22,533 bases of DNA from a virus. A program made the position numbers and the translations under genes. The stretch is taken from positions 1 through 22,533 of the IMG/VR virus record IMGVR_UViG_3300031801_000025. One strand, written 5' to 3'. Below are positions 7,944-13,768 of the stretch, in pieces. The number at the start of each line of letters is the position of its first letter. The stretch's first letter is position 1. The notes beneath the pieces are model-generated. The model had not been told where the DNA came from, searched no databases, and saw only the letters and a list, made by a program, of their open reading frames with translations.

Positions 7944-8211
7944 AGTAAAACAATGGGCTACAGACACAGCAGAAAGCAATGTAGATAAAATACTTGCAAA
8001 ATTCAAAGCTGGTGTTTACAATTCAACAGTTGCAAAAAATTTAATATTAAATGCAGGAAATATCAATTTAATCGGTATTGATGAATATAATATTGATGAA
8101 GTTATAGACGATTTTAAAAATGACACTAACATATTTTGTTATGTTGACGCAATTTCAGGAAAAGTAATTGCAGATTACACTAAAAACGGAGGTACTAAAA
8201 TTGAATACTAA
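7936..8211 (+). CDS. Conserved-looking small protein of unknown function
   Basis: 91 aa, cytoplasmic, no recognised motif. It begins MSKVKQWATDTAESNVDKI, an N-terminal style often seen for small proteins of T4-like marine phages. AAAGGA eight bases before the ATG supports the start. It has a mixed alpha/beta composition, with a hydrophobic centre (NAGNINLIGIDEYNI). It is the first well-supported gene after the 7724 promoter and leader, and its 3' end overlaps the next gene's start at TTG 8201. No function can be assigned. Confidence 0.75.
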   Translation: MSKVKQWATDTAESNVDKILAKFKAGVYNSTVAKNLILNAGNINLIGIDEYNIDEVIDDFKNDTNIFCYVDAISGKVIADYTKNGGTKIEY

Positions 8212-8680
8212 ACCAGATAAATTTGTTAATAGCGATCCAGCTATATTTGTTGAAGGGAAATCTTTAAGTGATGTTGTTAACGGTACAACTTTTAACGTAT
8301 GTTATTTAAGAGAATATATGGATTCAGAACAAGAAGGTGATTATTTCTATGCATATGAAACTGTATATAGAAATGTACCTAATAAGTTTAAGAAATACTT
8401 TAATGATAATATGAAATTAAAGATTGTTAAATTTTTAGATTGGAATTATAAAGAAACAGCTTCTAATTTTGCTAAAACAACTAAAGTACAGTTGATTAGT
8501 CAAAAGAAATATTACCAAACATATGAAGATGTATTTGGTGAAACAGCTAGAGGTAATAAAGATTTATTTAATGATTATGGTCAAGCATATGCCAGACAAT
8601 CATTAAGAAAGGATTATAATCCTAAACTTACTAAAAGTAAGATCAAAAATACAAAATATGCATGGAGAAAGGTACAATAA
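8201..8680 (+). CDS. Unknown protein with TTG start
   Basis: 159 aa. The start is chosen at TTG 8201, because CGGAGGT (8187-8193), one of the best ribosome binding sites in the window, sits exactly seven bases upstream. An in-frame TTG at 8168 has no such site. The protein is rich in Tyr, Lys and Asn, with aromatic clusters (GDYFYAYETVY, KKYYQTYEDVFG) and a basic C-terminus. There is no signal peptide or membrane span and I recognise no family. It overlaps the upstream gene by 11 bases and the next by one base (TAATG). Confidence 0.75.
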   Translation: MNTKPDKFVNSDPAIFVEGKSLSDVVNGTTFNVCYLREYMDSEQEGDYFYAYETVYRNVPNKFKKYFNDNMKLKIVKFLDWNYKETASNFAKTTKVQLISQKKYYQTYEDVFGETARGNKDLFNDYGQAYARQSLRKDYNPKLTKSKIKNTKYAWRKVQ

Positions 8681-9174
8681 TGAGTAAACATGATATAACA
8701 GACCAATTTATTGGTCAAGACGATATAGGTAAAAACCTATACAGAAAAAAAACTTACTATACATTATGCATAGAGCAAGATGTATTAGCGAAAAACCAAG
8801 ATGAGGCAGATACATTGCTTTCAGACGCAGGTATTAACTATTCAAACATAGGTAAAGACTTAGCAGAAGAAAAAGGCGGTGTTGAAACACATATGGTAGA
8901 CGCCAACTATACAGATTCAGCTAAAACTGAATATGTTGCTAAAGTAGTTTATGACGATTATGATGGTTTAGAAAATGCCAAAGAAAATGGCGATGTTGAA
9001 CTAGACACATATGCTTTAGAAACCGATGTCATTAATGACAAAGGCGAAGTTGTTGAAAAAGAAAAAGAAATGGATCCATTAGGCGATTTAGAAAAAGTTG
9101 TTTATGGAACTAAAGAAGAATCTGATGTTGATGTTTCAAATAATTTAGAAGCAGAAAGTCAGTTAGGTAAATAG
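8680..9174 (+). CDS. Acidic protein of unknown function
   Basis: 164 aa from ATG 8680, which shares a base with the upstream stop and has GGAGAAAGG seven bases before it; an upstream ATG at 8662 is less likely. An N-terminal globular-looking half (YYTLCIEQDVLAKNQDEAD) is followed by a highly acidic, low-complexity C-terminus rich in Glu, Asp and Val. Such acidic tails occur in DNA mimics and chaperone-like phage proteins, but nothing in the sequence decides this. The stop overlaps a GTG start of the next gene. Confidence 0.7.
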   Translation: MSKHDITDQFIGQDDIGKNLYRKKTYYTLCIEQDVLAKNQDEADTLLSDAGINYSNIGKDLAEEKGGVETHMVDANYTDSAKTEYVAKVVYDDYDGLENAKENGDVELDTYALETDVINDKGEVVEKEKEMDPLGDLEKVVYGTKEESDVDVSNNLEAESQLGK

Positions 9175-9434
9175 TGAAAACTGTAAACGTTGAACTAAAA
9201 AAGACAACTGTATTAGAGGCATATAATCAAGTGAAACTATTGAGTGATTTGGATTTTCCTAATTTTCAAAAAGGTGAACCACTTCATAATTTAATTATGG
9301 AAATTAAAAGAGATATAAAAAAACAAAATAAACAACCACCTGTTTGGTTACAATTTTTAGAGTTTTGGCCAATGACAATAGTTGTGCCAACGATGTTAAT
9401 TCTAATATTGACAGCGAATATTTGGCAATGGTAA
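9174..9434 (+). CDS. Small protein with C-terminal membrane span
   Basis: 86 aa with a GTG start on the last base of the upstream stop. The first 60 residues are soluble and charged (KRDIKKQNKQPP at the end), and residues about 62-84 form one hydrophobic helix rich in Leu, Ile and Val ending in NIWQW. It is probably a tail-anchored inner-membrane protein with its N-terminal domain in the cytoplasm. The next gene overlaps its last bases. Function unknown. Confidence 0.6.
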   Translation: MKTVNVELKKTTVLEAYNQVKLLSDLDFPNFQKGEPLHNLIMEIKRDIKKQNKQPPVWLQFLEFWPMTIVVPTMLILILTANIWQW

Positions 9435-9748
9435 AGAAAGAGGATATGAAATATAACGAAGATAAAATTATAAAAGAAATAACAGATTACATTAAATCAA
9501 CATATGGTCAACATTATGTATCTAACGCTACAGGTGACGAAGGTTTTCAGGTACAAGATTTGTTAAGATCAGTAGGTATTGATAAAGATTTTTGCCAAGC
9601 AAATGCCATTAAATATCTTGCTAGATTTGGTAAGAAAAATGGTAGAAATAGAAAAGATTTATTAAAAGCTATACATTATGTAATATTATTAATGAGTAGT
9701 GAAGACGCAACAGCACCAACTGTTTCATATGACAAGGGGGCCTTATAA
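9428..9748 (+). CDS. DUF3310-like protein
   Basis: 106 aa from ATG 9428 (ATG 9446, after AAAGAGG, is a possible alternative; a longer start at 9344 would lie deep inside the upstream gene). The segment FCQANAIKYLARFGKKNGR with the following DLLKAIHYVILL matches the hallmark of the phage DUF3310 family (nAIKYLxRxGKK...DLxKAxxYL), sometimes annotated as nucleotide-kinase-related although the activity is unproven. The preceding GFQVQDLLRSVGIDKD also fits the family's upstream helix. Cytoplasmic. The ending DKGAL is encoded by AAGGGGGCCTTA, which serves as ribosome binding site for the next gene. Confidence 0.7.
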   Translation: MVKKEDMKYNEDKIIKEITDYIKSTYGQHYVSNATGDEGFQVQDLLRSVGIDKDFCQANAIKYLARFGKKNGRNRKDLLKAIHYVILLMSSEDATAPTVSYDKGAL

Positions 9749-9939
9749 TGGCAACAAGTCACGATTTAGATAGACCACTTGCAGACCTAAAAGAGATTAA
9801 GAAGAGTCTACCAGAGAATATAGTATTTAAACCAACACATAAGCTGATTGATGAGAAGATAGGCGAATATCAAAAAGACATTGAGGCAGTTGAAGAATAT
9901 ATTAGACAAAATGTTGATGGCGAACTAACTGATTTTTAA
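9748..9939 (+). CDS. Small helical protein of unknown function
   Basis: 63 aa, with a start overlapping the upstream stop (TAATG) and a strong AAGGGGG before it. The sequence is charged and mostly helical in appearance (KLIDEKIGEYQKDIEAVEEYI), likely a short coiled coil. No motif, no membrane span. It sits in a run of one-domain small genes typical of the early region of T4-like phages. Confidence 0.6.
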   Translation: MATSHDLDRPLADLKEIKKSLPENIVFKPTHKLIDEKIGEYQKDIEAVEEYIRQNVDGELTDF

Positions 9940-9951
9940 TAAGAGTAAAAT

Positions 9952-10176
9952 ATGAAAGCGAAAAAACAAATGAAGTGTTGTATATGCGAAATAGAAATTG
10001 ATAATGGTATGGATTACCATAATCCAACACCACTTGGAAAAGATGTATGTTGTACCTATTGTAATATAACTAAAGTGTTACCGGCAAGACTTAAAAATCT
10101 TGGAAATAGACTAGATAAAGTGCAACCACAAGTTGCGAAACAGCTAGTATTACCTTTTGGAGAGGGGGTACTCTAG
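9952..10176 (+). CDS. Small zinc-ribbon-like protein
   Basis: 74 aa. CCIC (C9/C12) and CCTYC (C34/C37) form two CxxC knuckles with 21 residues between, fitting a zinc ribbon; additional adjacent Cys residues could support an alternative metal geometry. The basic helix after the second knuckle (ARLKNLGNRLDK) could contact nucleic acid. Its end encodes GEGVL through GAGAGGGGGTACTC, which doubles as a strong ribosome binding site for whatever starts at 10178. Target unknown. Confidence 0.7.
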   Translation: MKAKKQMKCCICEIEIDNGMDYHNPTPLGKDVCCTYCNITKVLPARLKNLGNRLDKVQPQVAKQLVLPFGEGVL

Positions 10177-10177
10177 T

Positions 10178-10330
10178 ATGCAGACAGCGAGAAAAAGCGT
10201 TCCTGGCGCATCCTGGCGCTTTCCAGGAGTGAAAAAACAAGTAAACAAAGGGTTTCCTGTAGGGTTGCCATTTATAAGGGTTTATGATAGCCTAATGAGA
10301 ATAAACAATATAACGGAAGGATTACAATGA
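10178..10330 (+). CDS. Possible small ORF over a GC-richer structured element
   Basis: 50 codons from ATG 10178, with AGAGGGGG nine bases upstream, ending in an ATGA overlap with the next gene, which is the usual coupling in this phage. The predicted peptide is basic (MQTARKSVPGASWRF...). However, its codons (GCG, GGC, CGC, TCC) are unlike those of neighbouring genes, and it spans tandem and inverted repeats and a possible promoter. It may therefore be an untranslated regulatory segment, or a recently acquired or dual-function element. Confidence 0.4.
   Translation: MQTARKSVPGASWRFPGVKKQVNKGFPVGLPFIRVYDSLMRINNITEGLQ
10194..10228 (+). repeat. Tandem 10-base repeat with competing hairpins
   Basis: TCCTGGCGCA (10201-10210) is followed directly by TCCTGGCGCT (10211-10220). 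Hairpin 1 pairs AAAGCG (10194-10199) with CGCTTT (10217-10222). Hairpin 2 pairs TCCTGG (10211-10216) with CCAGGA (10223-10228), with CGCTTT as its six-base loop; TCCTGG at 10201-10206 could also pair with CCAGGA. The two hairpins exclude each other, and hairpin 2 covers an AGGAG. No T-run follows, so this is not a simple intrinsic terminator. Confidence 0.5.
10265..10293 (+). promoter_or_regulatory. Weak sigma70-like promoter candidate
   Basis: TTGCCA (10265-10270), a 17-base spacer and TAGCCT (10288-10293), preceded by TGA as an extended -10 in the same TGATAG arrangement as the 7724 promoter. The transcript would start near 10300 and reach the GGAAGGA ribosome binding site of the gene at 10327. 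The match is poor, so the call depends on the similarity to 7724. Confidence 0.3.
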
Positions 10331-10713
10331 GTTTTAGATACGATAAAGAGAATTTATACAAAGAATTTGCAGACGCAAAGAAAAAAGATGTTGCTTTGTC
10401 CAAATTAAAAGACCAAGACGCCAAAGAAAACGATTATTTCACAAATAGAGTTAAATTTTGTGTAGATCATAAAGAACTAAAAATATCAAAACCACATTAT
10501 TATGAACATGTTAATGTTAACTTTGATAATTTAGAGATAGCTTATAGATCAACAAATCCTAGAGACCATTTTTATAAAACGGTTTTTGGAATGACTTATG
10601 CAGAAAAAATGGGACAAGAAAAAAGAGAACATGAAGCTACAGACCTTGGAGAATCTAAATCAGGATTGACAACTACGAAGAAAAAAGAAGAAATTCAAAG
10701 AGAGTGGTACTAG
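10327..10713 (+). CDS. Unknown charged protein
   Basis: 128 aa with GGAAGGA ahead of its ATG. Very rich in Lys, Glu and Asp. The middle contains FCVDHKELKISKPHYYEHV, and the C-terminal third (QEKREHEATDLGES...) is likely disordered. No signal peptide, membrane span or recognised motif. It is the first gene after the 10178-10330 element, and its stop overlaps a GTG start of a tiny membrane protein. Function unknown. Confidence 0.65.
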   Translation: MSFRYDKENLYKEFADAKKKDVALSKLKDQDAKENDYFTNRVKFCVDHKELKISKPHYYEHVNVNFDNLEIAYRSTNPRDHFYKTVFGMTYAEKMGQEKREHEATDLGESKSGLTTTKKKEEIQREWY

Positions 10714-10844
10714 TGAAAAGAAAAAGAAATAAATTAGAAAGAAAATTAGATGAGTATAATCACATAATGGAATTAATTAGAACTATACTTCCAATTGTGT
10801 TGTTAATAATGCAAACCATAATTTTAATAAAAGTGTTTAACTAA
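10713..10844 (+). CDS. Tiny single-span membrane protein
   Basis: 43 aa from a GTG that overlaps the upstream stop. A strongly basic N-terminus (KRKRNKLERKL) followed by one hydrophobic helix, about residues 23-42 (IRTILPIVLLIMQTIILIKV), predicts an inner-membrane protein with its N-terminus in the cytoplasm. It opens the exported/membrane protein run. Tiny single-span phage proteins are often superinfection-exclusion or holin-type factors, but nothing specific supports that here. Confidence 0.5.
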   Translation: MKRKRNKLERKLDEYNHIMELIRTILPIVLLIMQTIILIKVFN

Positions 10845-10884
10845 TTATATGAGAACAAATATAATAACTAACAAAGGAGAGAGC

Positions 10885-11139
10885 ATGAGAACAATGATGA
10901 TGTTAATGACCATAATTGGTTTAATGACAGCAACTATGGCAAAAAGTGATGAGAACACTAAAGTGACACTAAAAGAATTTGGTAAGTCAGTTTCAGAGGT
11001 TCCAATGAAGATTGGTAATCACTTGTCTATGGAAATTGAAAAAACTAAAAAGTTCCAAAAAGAAAATTGGGCTAAGGGTAAAATTCAATTAGCTAAAACA
11101 ATAGACCAAATAAAAGGATTGTTTAATATAAAACAGTAA
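10885..11139 (+). CDS. Small exported protein with signal peptide
   Basis: 84 aa from ATG 10885, chosen because AAAGGAGAG precedes it; an in-frame ATG at 10849 lacks a site and would spoil the signal peptide. Residues 1-19 (MRTMMMLMTIIGLMTATMA) look like a Sec signal with cleavage after TMA. The mature part is basic/amphipathic and helical (FGKSVSEVPMKIGNHLSMEIEK). It would be periplasmic in a Gram-negative host. It overlaps the following lipoprotein gene by one base (TAATG). Function unknown. Confidence 0.65.
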   Translation: MRTMMMLMTIIGLMTATMAKSDENTKVTLKEFGKSVSEVPMKIGNHLSMEIEKTKKFQKENWAKGKIQLAKTIDQIKGLFNIKQ

Positions 11140-11618
11140 TGATTAGAAATATACTAATATTATTAATCGGTTTAGCACTTACAAATTGTGCTTCTACAAA
11201 TAGATCACAAGTAGGAGCAGTTTTAGGTGCTACAACAACCACTGGTGCATGTCTTGAAATGGGAGTAAGTGATCCCTATGTTGTCGCTGGTTGTACTTTA
11301 GTTGGTGCATTTGCCGGTGCAGAAATTATGTATAATTCAGACTACGATGTACACAATGCTGTATTCGTAGATCATTTAAACAATGGTATTAATGGTTCTT
11401 CATATACTAATTGGTATAATAGTAAAACAGGAAATTCAGGCATAATTAAAATTACACGATCTTATATGGAAGGACCGTTTAAGTGTAAAGAATATGACGC
11501 TACAGTAGACATAACAAATAGATGGCCATTAATTGGTATAGGCGGTGTTAATAGAGAAGTTATATTTGGTACTGCTTGTCAATTACCAGATGGACGTTGG
11601 GTGGAGTTAAAACAATGA
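11139..11618 (+). CDS. Lipoprotein resembling the 17 kDa surface antigen family
   Basis: 159 aa. Signal MIRNILILLIGLALTNC with lipobox LTNC (acylated Cys17), then a Gly/Ala-rich stretch (GAVLGATTTTGACLE...VGAFAGAEIM) like the glycine-zipper segment of rickettsial-type 17 kDa surface antigens. The C-terminus FKCKEYDATVDI... and GTACQLPDGRWVEL matches that family's CREYxxTVxI...GTACRxPDGxW ending. This is an outer-membrane lipoprotein family typical of alphaproteobacteria, probably acquired from a host and expressed by the phage to modify the envelope. It overlaps both neighbouring genes by a few bases. Role unknown; surface or receptor masking is a guess. Confidence 0.75.
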   Translation: MIRNILILLIGLALTNCASTNRSQVGAVLGATTTTGACLEMGVSDPYVVAGCTLVGAFAGAEIMYNSDYDVHNAVFVDHLNNGINGSSYTNWYNSKTGNSGIIKITRSYMEGPFKCKEYDATVDITNRWPLIGIGGVNREVIFGTACQLPDGRWVELKQ

Positions 11619-11803
11619 TACATAAAGTAAGTGAACTATGTAAAAAGATTAATGGTATAAAAGCCATTAGTGATAGATTATATAAAATAAAATATAATAA
11701 AACAAAGTCACCAGAGCGTGACGCTGAAGTTGACAATATGATAGTAGATATACAATCACAATGTAAACTTGTAGCAAGTGATAAAGGAAATTATGGCGAA
11801 TAA
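11615..11803 (+). CDS. Small soluble protein of unknown function
   Basis: 62 aa from ATG 11615 (ATGA overlap with the lipoprotein stop). Charged and helical, with three Cys residues not in a metal motif pattern. No signal peptide, so it is a cytoplasmic protein in the middle of an exported cluster. An upstream in-frame start at 11576 lies inside the lipoprotein and has no ribosome binding site. Overlaps the next gene by 11 bases. Confidence 0.55.
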   Translation: MIHKVSELCKKINGIKAISDRLYKIKYNKTKSPERDAEVDNMIVDIQSQCKLVASDKGNYGE

Positions 11804-11960
11804 TACAACAATACAAAATCTTAAAAAAAGAAAAGATGAAATAAAGGACGAAATGGAATTTTCAGGTGAAACAAATACTTTAAATGACGAACTTTATGAA
11901 ATTAATGATACATTAACAAAGTTAGGATCAAATGACGAAACAACTAGACATATTAGCTAA
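11793..11960 (+). CDS. Small coiled-coil protein
   Basis: 55 aa from ATG 11793, with AAAGGAAA ahead. Nearly all helix-forming charged residues (NLKKRKDEIKDEMEF, LNDELYEINDTLTKL), with heptad-like spacing of Leu/Ile, suggest a short coiled coil. It overlaps the preceding gene by 11 bases and the next by about 29. No further clue to function. Confidence 0.55.
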   Translation: MANNTTIQNLKKRKDEIKDEMEFSGETNTLNDELYEINDTLTKLGSNDETTRHIS

Positions 11961-12084
11961 GTGTGTAATAATAGCAATGTTAGTTTGGTTAACTATATCA
12001 GTTAACAAAATAAACAAAAAAGTATTTCCAGATCCAAATATAATGATTCCTTTAGTACAAAAATTAGATTGGAGCAGAAATTAA
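11932..12084 (+). CDS. Small single-span membrane protein
   Basis: 50 aa from ATG 11932, preceded by TTAGGA six bases upstream. Residues about 5-25 (LDILAKCVIIAMLVWLTISV) are a hydrophobic N-terminal helix with little positive charge before it; a basic segment (NKINKKV) follows, and the tail contains PDPNIMIPLVQKLDW. Likely inner-membrane anchored. Starts inside the preceding gene in another frame. Function unknown. Confidence 0.5.
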   Translation: MTKQLDILAKCVIIAMLVWLTISVNKINKKVFPDPNIMIPLVQKLDWSRN

Positions 12085-12090
12085 TAAAAA

Positions 12091-12201
12091 ATGATAGAAA
12101 TATTTGAAATATTTTGGTCAGCACCTATAGAATTAAGAACTATAATCCTTGCAGGTATAGTTATGGGTGGTTATTTTATGTACAAGGAGAGAAATGAATA
12201 A
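12091..12201 (+). CDS. Tiny single-span membrane protein
   Basis: 36 aa from ATG 12091. Begins MIEIFEIFWSAPIEL and has one short hydrophobic helix (TIILAGIVMGGYFMY) near the C-terminus, ending in charged KERNE. Its stop overlaps the ATG of the next exported protein (12194), whose AAGGAGAG ribosome binding site is inside this gene. The start has no obvious binding site, only an A-run, so translation may depend on coupling. Function unknown. Confidence 0.45.
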   Translation: MIEIFEIFWSAPIELRTIILAGIVMGGYFMYKERNE

Positions 12202-12715
12202 AAAAGATTTTTTAATGGCCACAATTATTACCTTTTCTATATTGATGTTAATGGATGTTGCAAAATCAGATGTTGAAGGAGTGACAGCTGATTTAACAGG
12301 CAATGTTTTACCAATATCAGAGGTAAAATTAATATCATCTACAGAAGTATCATCTACAGTAGAAAAAACTATTGAAGTATTAGAGAAGATTGAACAAGTT
12401 GAAAAAGAAAAAGGTAAGGTTTATTACGATAAGATCACGACAATTGAACCAAAAAATGCCGCCGATCAATATTGTTATGTAAAAATTATTATCAAGCAAC
12501 AAGGCAATAATATAATAAAAGAAGAAACCCTTGAATGTGCTGATGGTAGGAAGAAAGTAGACGGTCCTAGTTATTGGGAACTGTTTGCTCAGTTTTACTA
12601 TAGAGACGTTGCAACACCAGAGTATTGCCGTTGGTATAGTAGAAAAAATCATGTTTTTAAGTCGTTCGGAAAAACATGTTTAAATAAGGACGGTGAATGG
12701 AAGGTAAAACAATGA
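12194..12715 (+). CDS. Exported protein with Cys-containing C-terminal domain
   Basis: 173 aa from ATG 12194, with AAGGAGAG immediately upstream. Residues 1-25 (MNKKDFLMATIITFSILMLM...) form a Sec signal, with probable cleavage around DVAKSD. The C-terminal 60 residues contain YCRWYS and GKTCLNKDGEWKV, a layout like the CREY...GxACxxPDGxW ending of 17 kDa surface-antigen-type proteins, with four Cys that could form disulfides in the periplasm. A central helical segment (VEKTIEVLEKIEQVEKE) may be a coiled coil. No lipobox, so it is soluble or membrane-anchored. It could be functionally paired with the lipoprotein at 11139. Confidence 0.6.
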   Translation: MNKKDFLMATIITFSILMLMDVAKSDVEGVTADLTGNVLPISEVKLISSTEVSSTVEKTIEVLEKIEQVEKEKGKVYYDKITTIEPKNAADQYCYVKIIIKQQGNNIIKEETLECADGRKKVDGPSYWELFAQFYYRDVATPEYCRWYSRKNHVFKSFGKTCLNKDGEWKVKQ

Positions 12716-12852
12716 TTAAAAACTTAATCATTTTATCTCTCTTATTCGTAGTAATCACTGGAATTTCAGCTGGTGAGTTTTTGGACTATGTACAAATGGG
12801 ACTTGACAAATTAGGCGAAATGGTGTATTCTATTAAGAGTGAGGTAAATTAA
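12712..12852 (+). CDS. Small exported or membrane-anchored protein
   Basis: 46 aa from ATG 12712 (ATGA overlap with the upstream stop, AAGG before it). MIKNLIILSLLFVVITGISA is a hydrophobic signal/anchor that could be cleaved after ISA; the remaining 26 residues look like an amphipathic helix (GEFLDYVQMGLDKLGEMV). The promoter at 12803 lies inside its 3' end. Such short peptides can sit on the periplasmic face of the inner membrane. Function unknown. Confidence 0.5.
   Translation: MIKNLIILSLLFVVITGISAGEFLDYVQMGLDKLGEMVYSIKSEVN
12803..12831 (+). promoter_or_regulatory. Sigma70-like promoter
   Basis: Consensus TTGACA (12803-12808), 17-base spacer, TATTCT (12826-12831). The transcript would start near 12838, about 20 bases before the LPP20-like lipoprotein gene at 12858, and would also drive the glutaredoxin gene. 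It lies within the preceding small gene. Confidence 0.55.
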
Positions 12853-12857
12853 AATAT

Positions 12858-13478
12858 ATGATGAAAAGTAAAATGAAGATATTACTAGTAGGAATTATGT
12901 CAGTATTGCTGACCAATTGTGCTGGTAACTATAAGATAAAATCAGAAAAAGGCAAAGTGTTAAATCAAGTACCAAAATGGTACATGGCCGATTTTTCTGA
13001 ATCAAAAGCATGTGACACGCCAAGATTTGGTAAAGAAAAAGATAAAATGTGTATCTTTGGAGTTGGTACTGCTGTATCGCCAGACCTTAATCTAGCAATA
13101 GAAAAAGGTATGATGATTGCAAAAGCAGAGTTAGCCGACATTATCAAAGGCGAAATGAATAAGTCTAGCAAACAATTCATAACTGAACTAGGAAAGAATA
13201 ATAACAAGACAACTGTATCAGAGGTTGAGTCTACAATAGTAAACTTAATTAAAGAAACACCAGTTAGAGGTTATGAAATCTTTGCTAAAGATGTCACAAT
13301 GACTAAAAATGGATATTACAGAGCTTGGATTGGCTTAAGATTGCCAATGGGTGAATACAATAAAATGTATAATTTCACTATTTCAGAAGCTGTAGATTCT
13401 TATAACGTTAAGATGAAAGCAGACGTAGCTTACGAAAACTTAATGAAAGAATCCAATGAAGATAGTAATATACAGTAA
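12858..13478 (+). CDS. LPP20-family-like lipoprotein
   Basis: 206 aa. Starts at the first of two consecutive ATGs (12858, 12861). A hydrophobic signal ends in the lipobox LLTNC, with acylated Cys21. The mature protein has the features of LPP20-type lipoproteins: VPKWYM near the N-terminus, CIFGVGTAVSPDLNLAIEKG followed by AKAELADIIKGEM, and GYYRAWIGLRLPMGEYNKM near the end. These proteins are outer-membrane or surface lipoproteins of unknown molecular role in Gram-negative bacteria. Its 3' end overlaps glutaredoxin by 23 bases. Presence in a phage suggests host-envelope modification. Confidence 0.7.
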   Translation: MMKSKMKILLVGIMSVLLTNCAGNYKIKSEKGKVLNQVPKWYMADFSESKACDTPRFGKEKDKMCIFGVGTAVSPDLNLAIEKGMMIAKAELADIIKGEMNKSSKQFITELGKNNNKTTVSEVESTIVNLIKETPVRGYEIFAKDVTMTKNGYYRAWIGLRLPMGEYNKMYNFTISEAVDSYNVKMKADVAYENLMKESNEDSNIQ

Positions 13479-13725
13479 AAACAATTGTCACTTTTGTACC
13501 AAGGCCAAAGAACTTTTAACTAAGCTTGGCCTTGAATACACAGAAAAAAAGATGGAAGATTTTTCGTCTGTTGACGCTATGTTAAAGGACATTGGTAAAA
13601 AAGTAAAATCAATGCCACAGGTGAAGATAGACGAGCAATTAATTGGTGGTTATAACCAACTGTTAGAGTATTTTGTAGAAGAAGGTAAGATAAATTTCAA
13701 AGGTGATATACTGAACGACCTATAA
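13456..13725 (+). CDS. Glutaredoxin
   Basis: 89 aa with a single glutaredoxin domain. The redox motif is CHFC (residues 11-14, where CPYC is usual), then the cis-proline loop SMPQVKID and the glutathione-binding IGGYNQL near residues 64-70. It would supply electrons to the C-terminal cysteines of phage NrdA, like T4 NrdC. The Pro-to-His substitution in the motif should alter redox potential. The start lies 23 bases inside the upstream lipoprotein gene, and it is transcribed from 12803 or from further upstream. Separated from nrdAB by about 11 kb. Confidence 0.9.
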   Translation: MKIVIYSKNNCHFCTKAKELLTKLGLEYTEKKMEDFSSVDAMLKDIGKKVKSMPQVKIDEQLIGGYNQLLEYFVEEGKINFKGDILNDL

Positions 13726-13739
13726 AAGCGTGGGAAGAA

Positions 13740-13768
13740 TTGACAGTTAAATATACATTTTATAAAAT
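13740..13768 (+). promoter_or_regulatory. Sigma70-like promoter abutting a start codon
   Basis: TTGACA (13740-13745), 17-base spacer, TAAAAT (13763-13768). The -10 touches the ATG at 13769, so the expected transcript start (about 13775) would fall inside that gene. Either the promoter serves downstream genes (the HTH gene and RNase H), or TATAAA at 13761-13766 is the real -10 with a shorter spacer. The sequence match is good but the geometry is odd. Confidence 0.45.

Noticed and set aside
9408-9436. TTGACA inside the 9174 gene as promoter
   Set aside because: The sequence 17 bases downstream (GTAAAG) does not resemble a -10 box.
10666-10700. TTGACA near the end of the 10327 gene
   Set aside because: No -10-like sequence at any allowed spacing; only A/G-rich codons follow.
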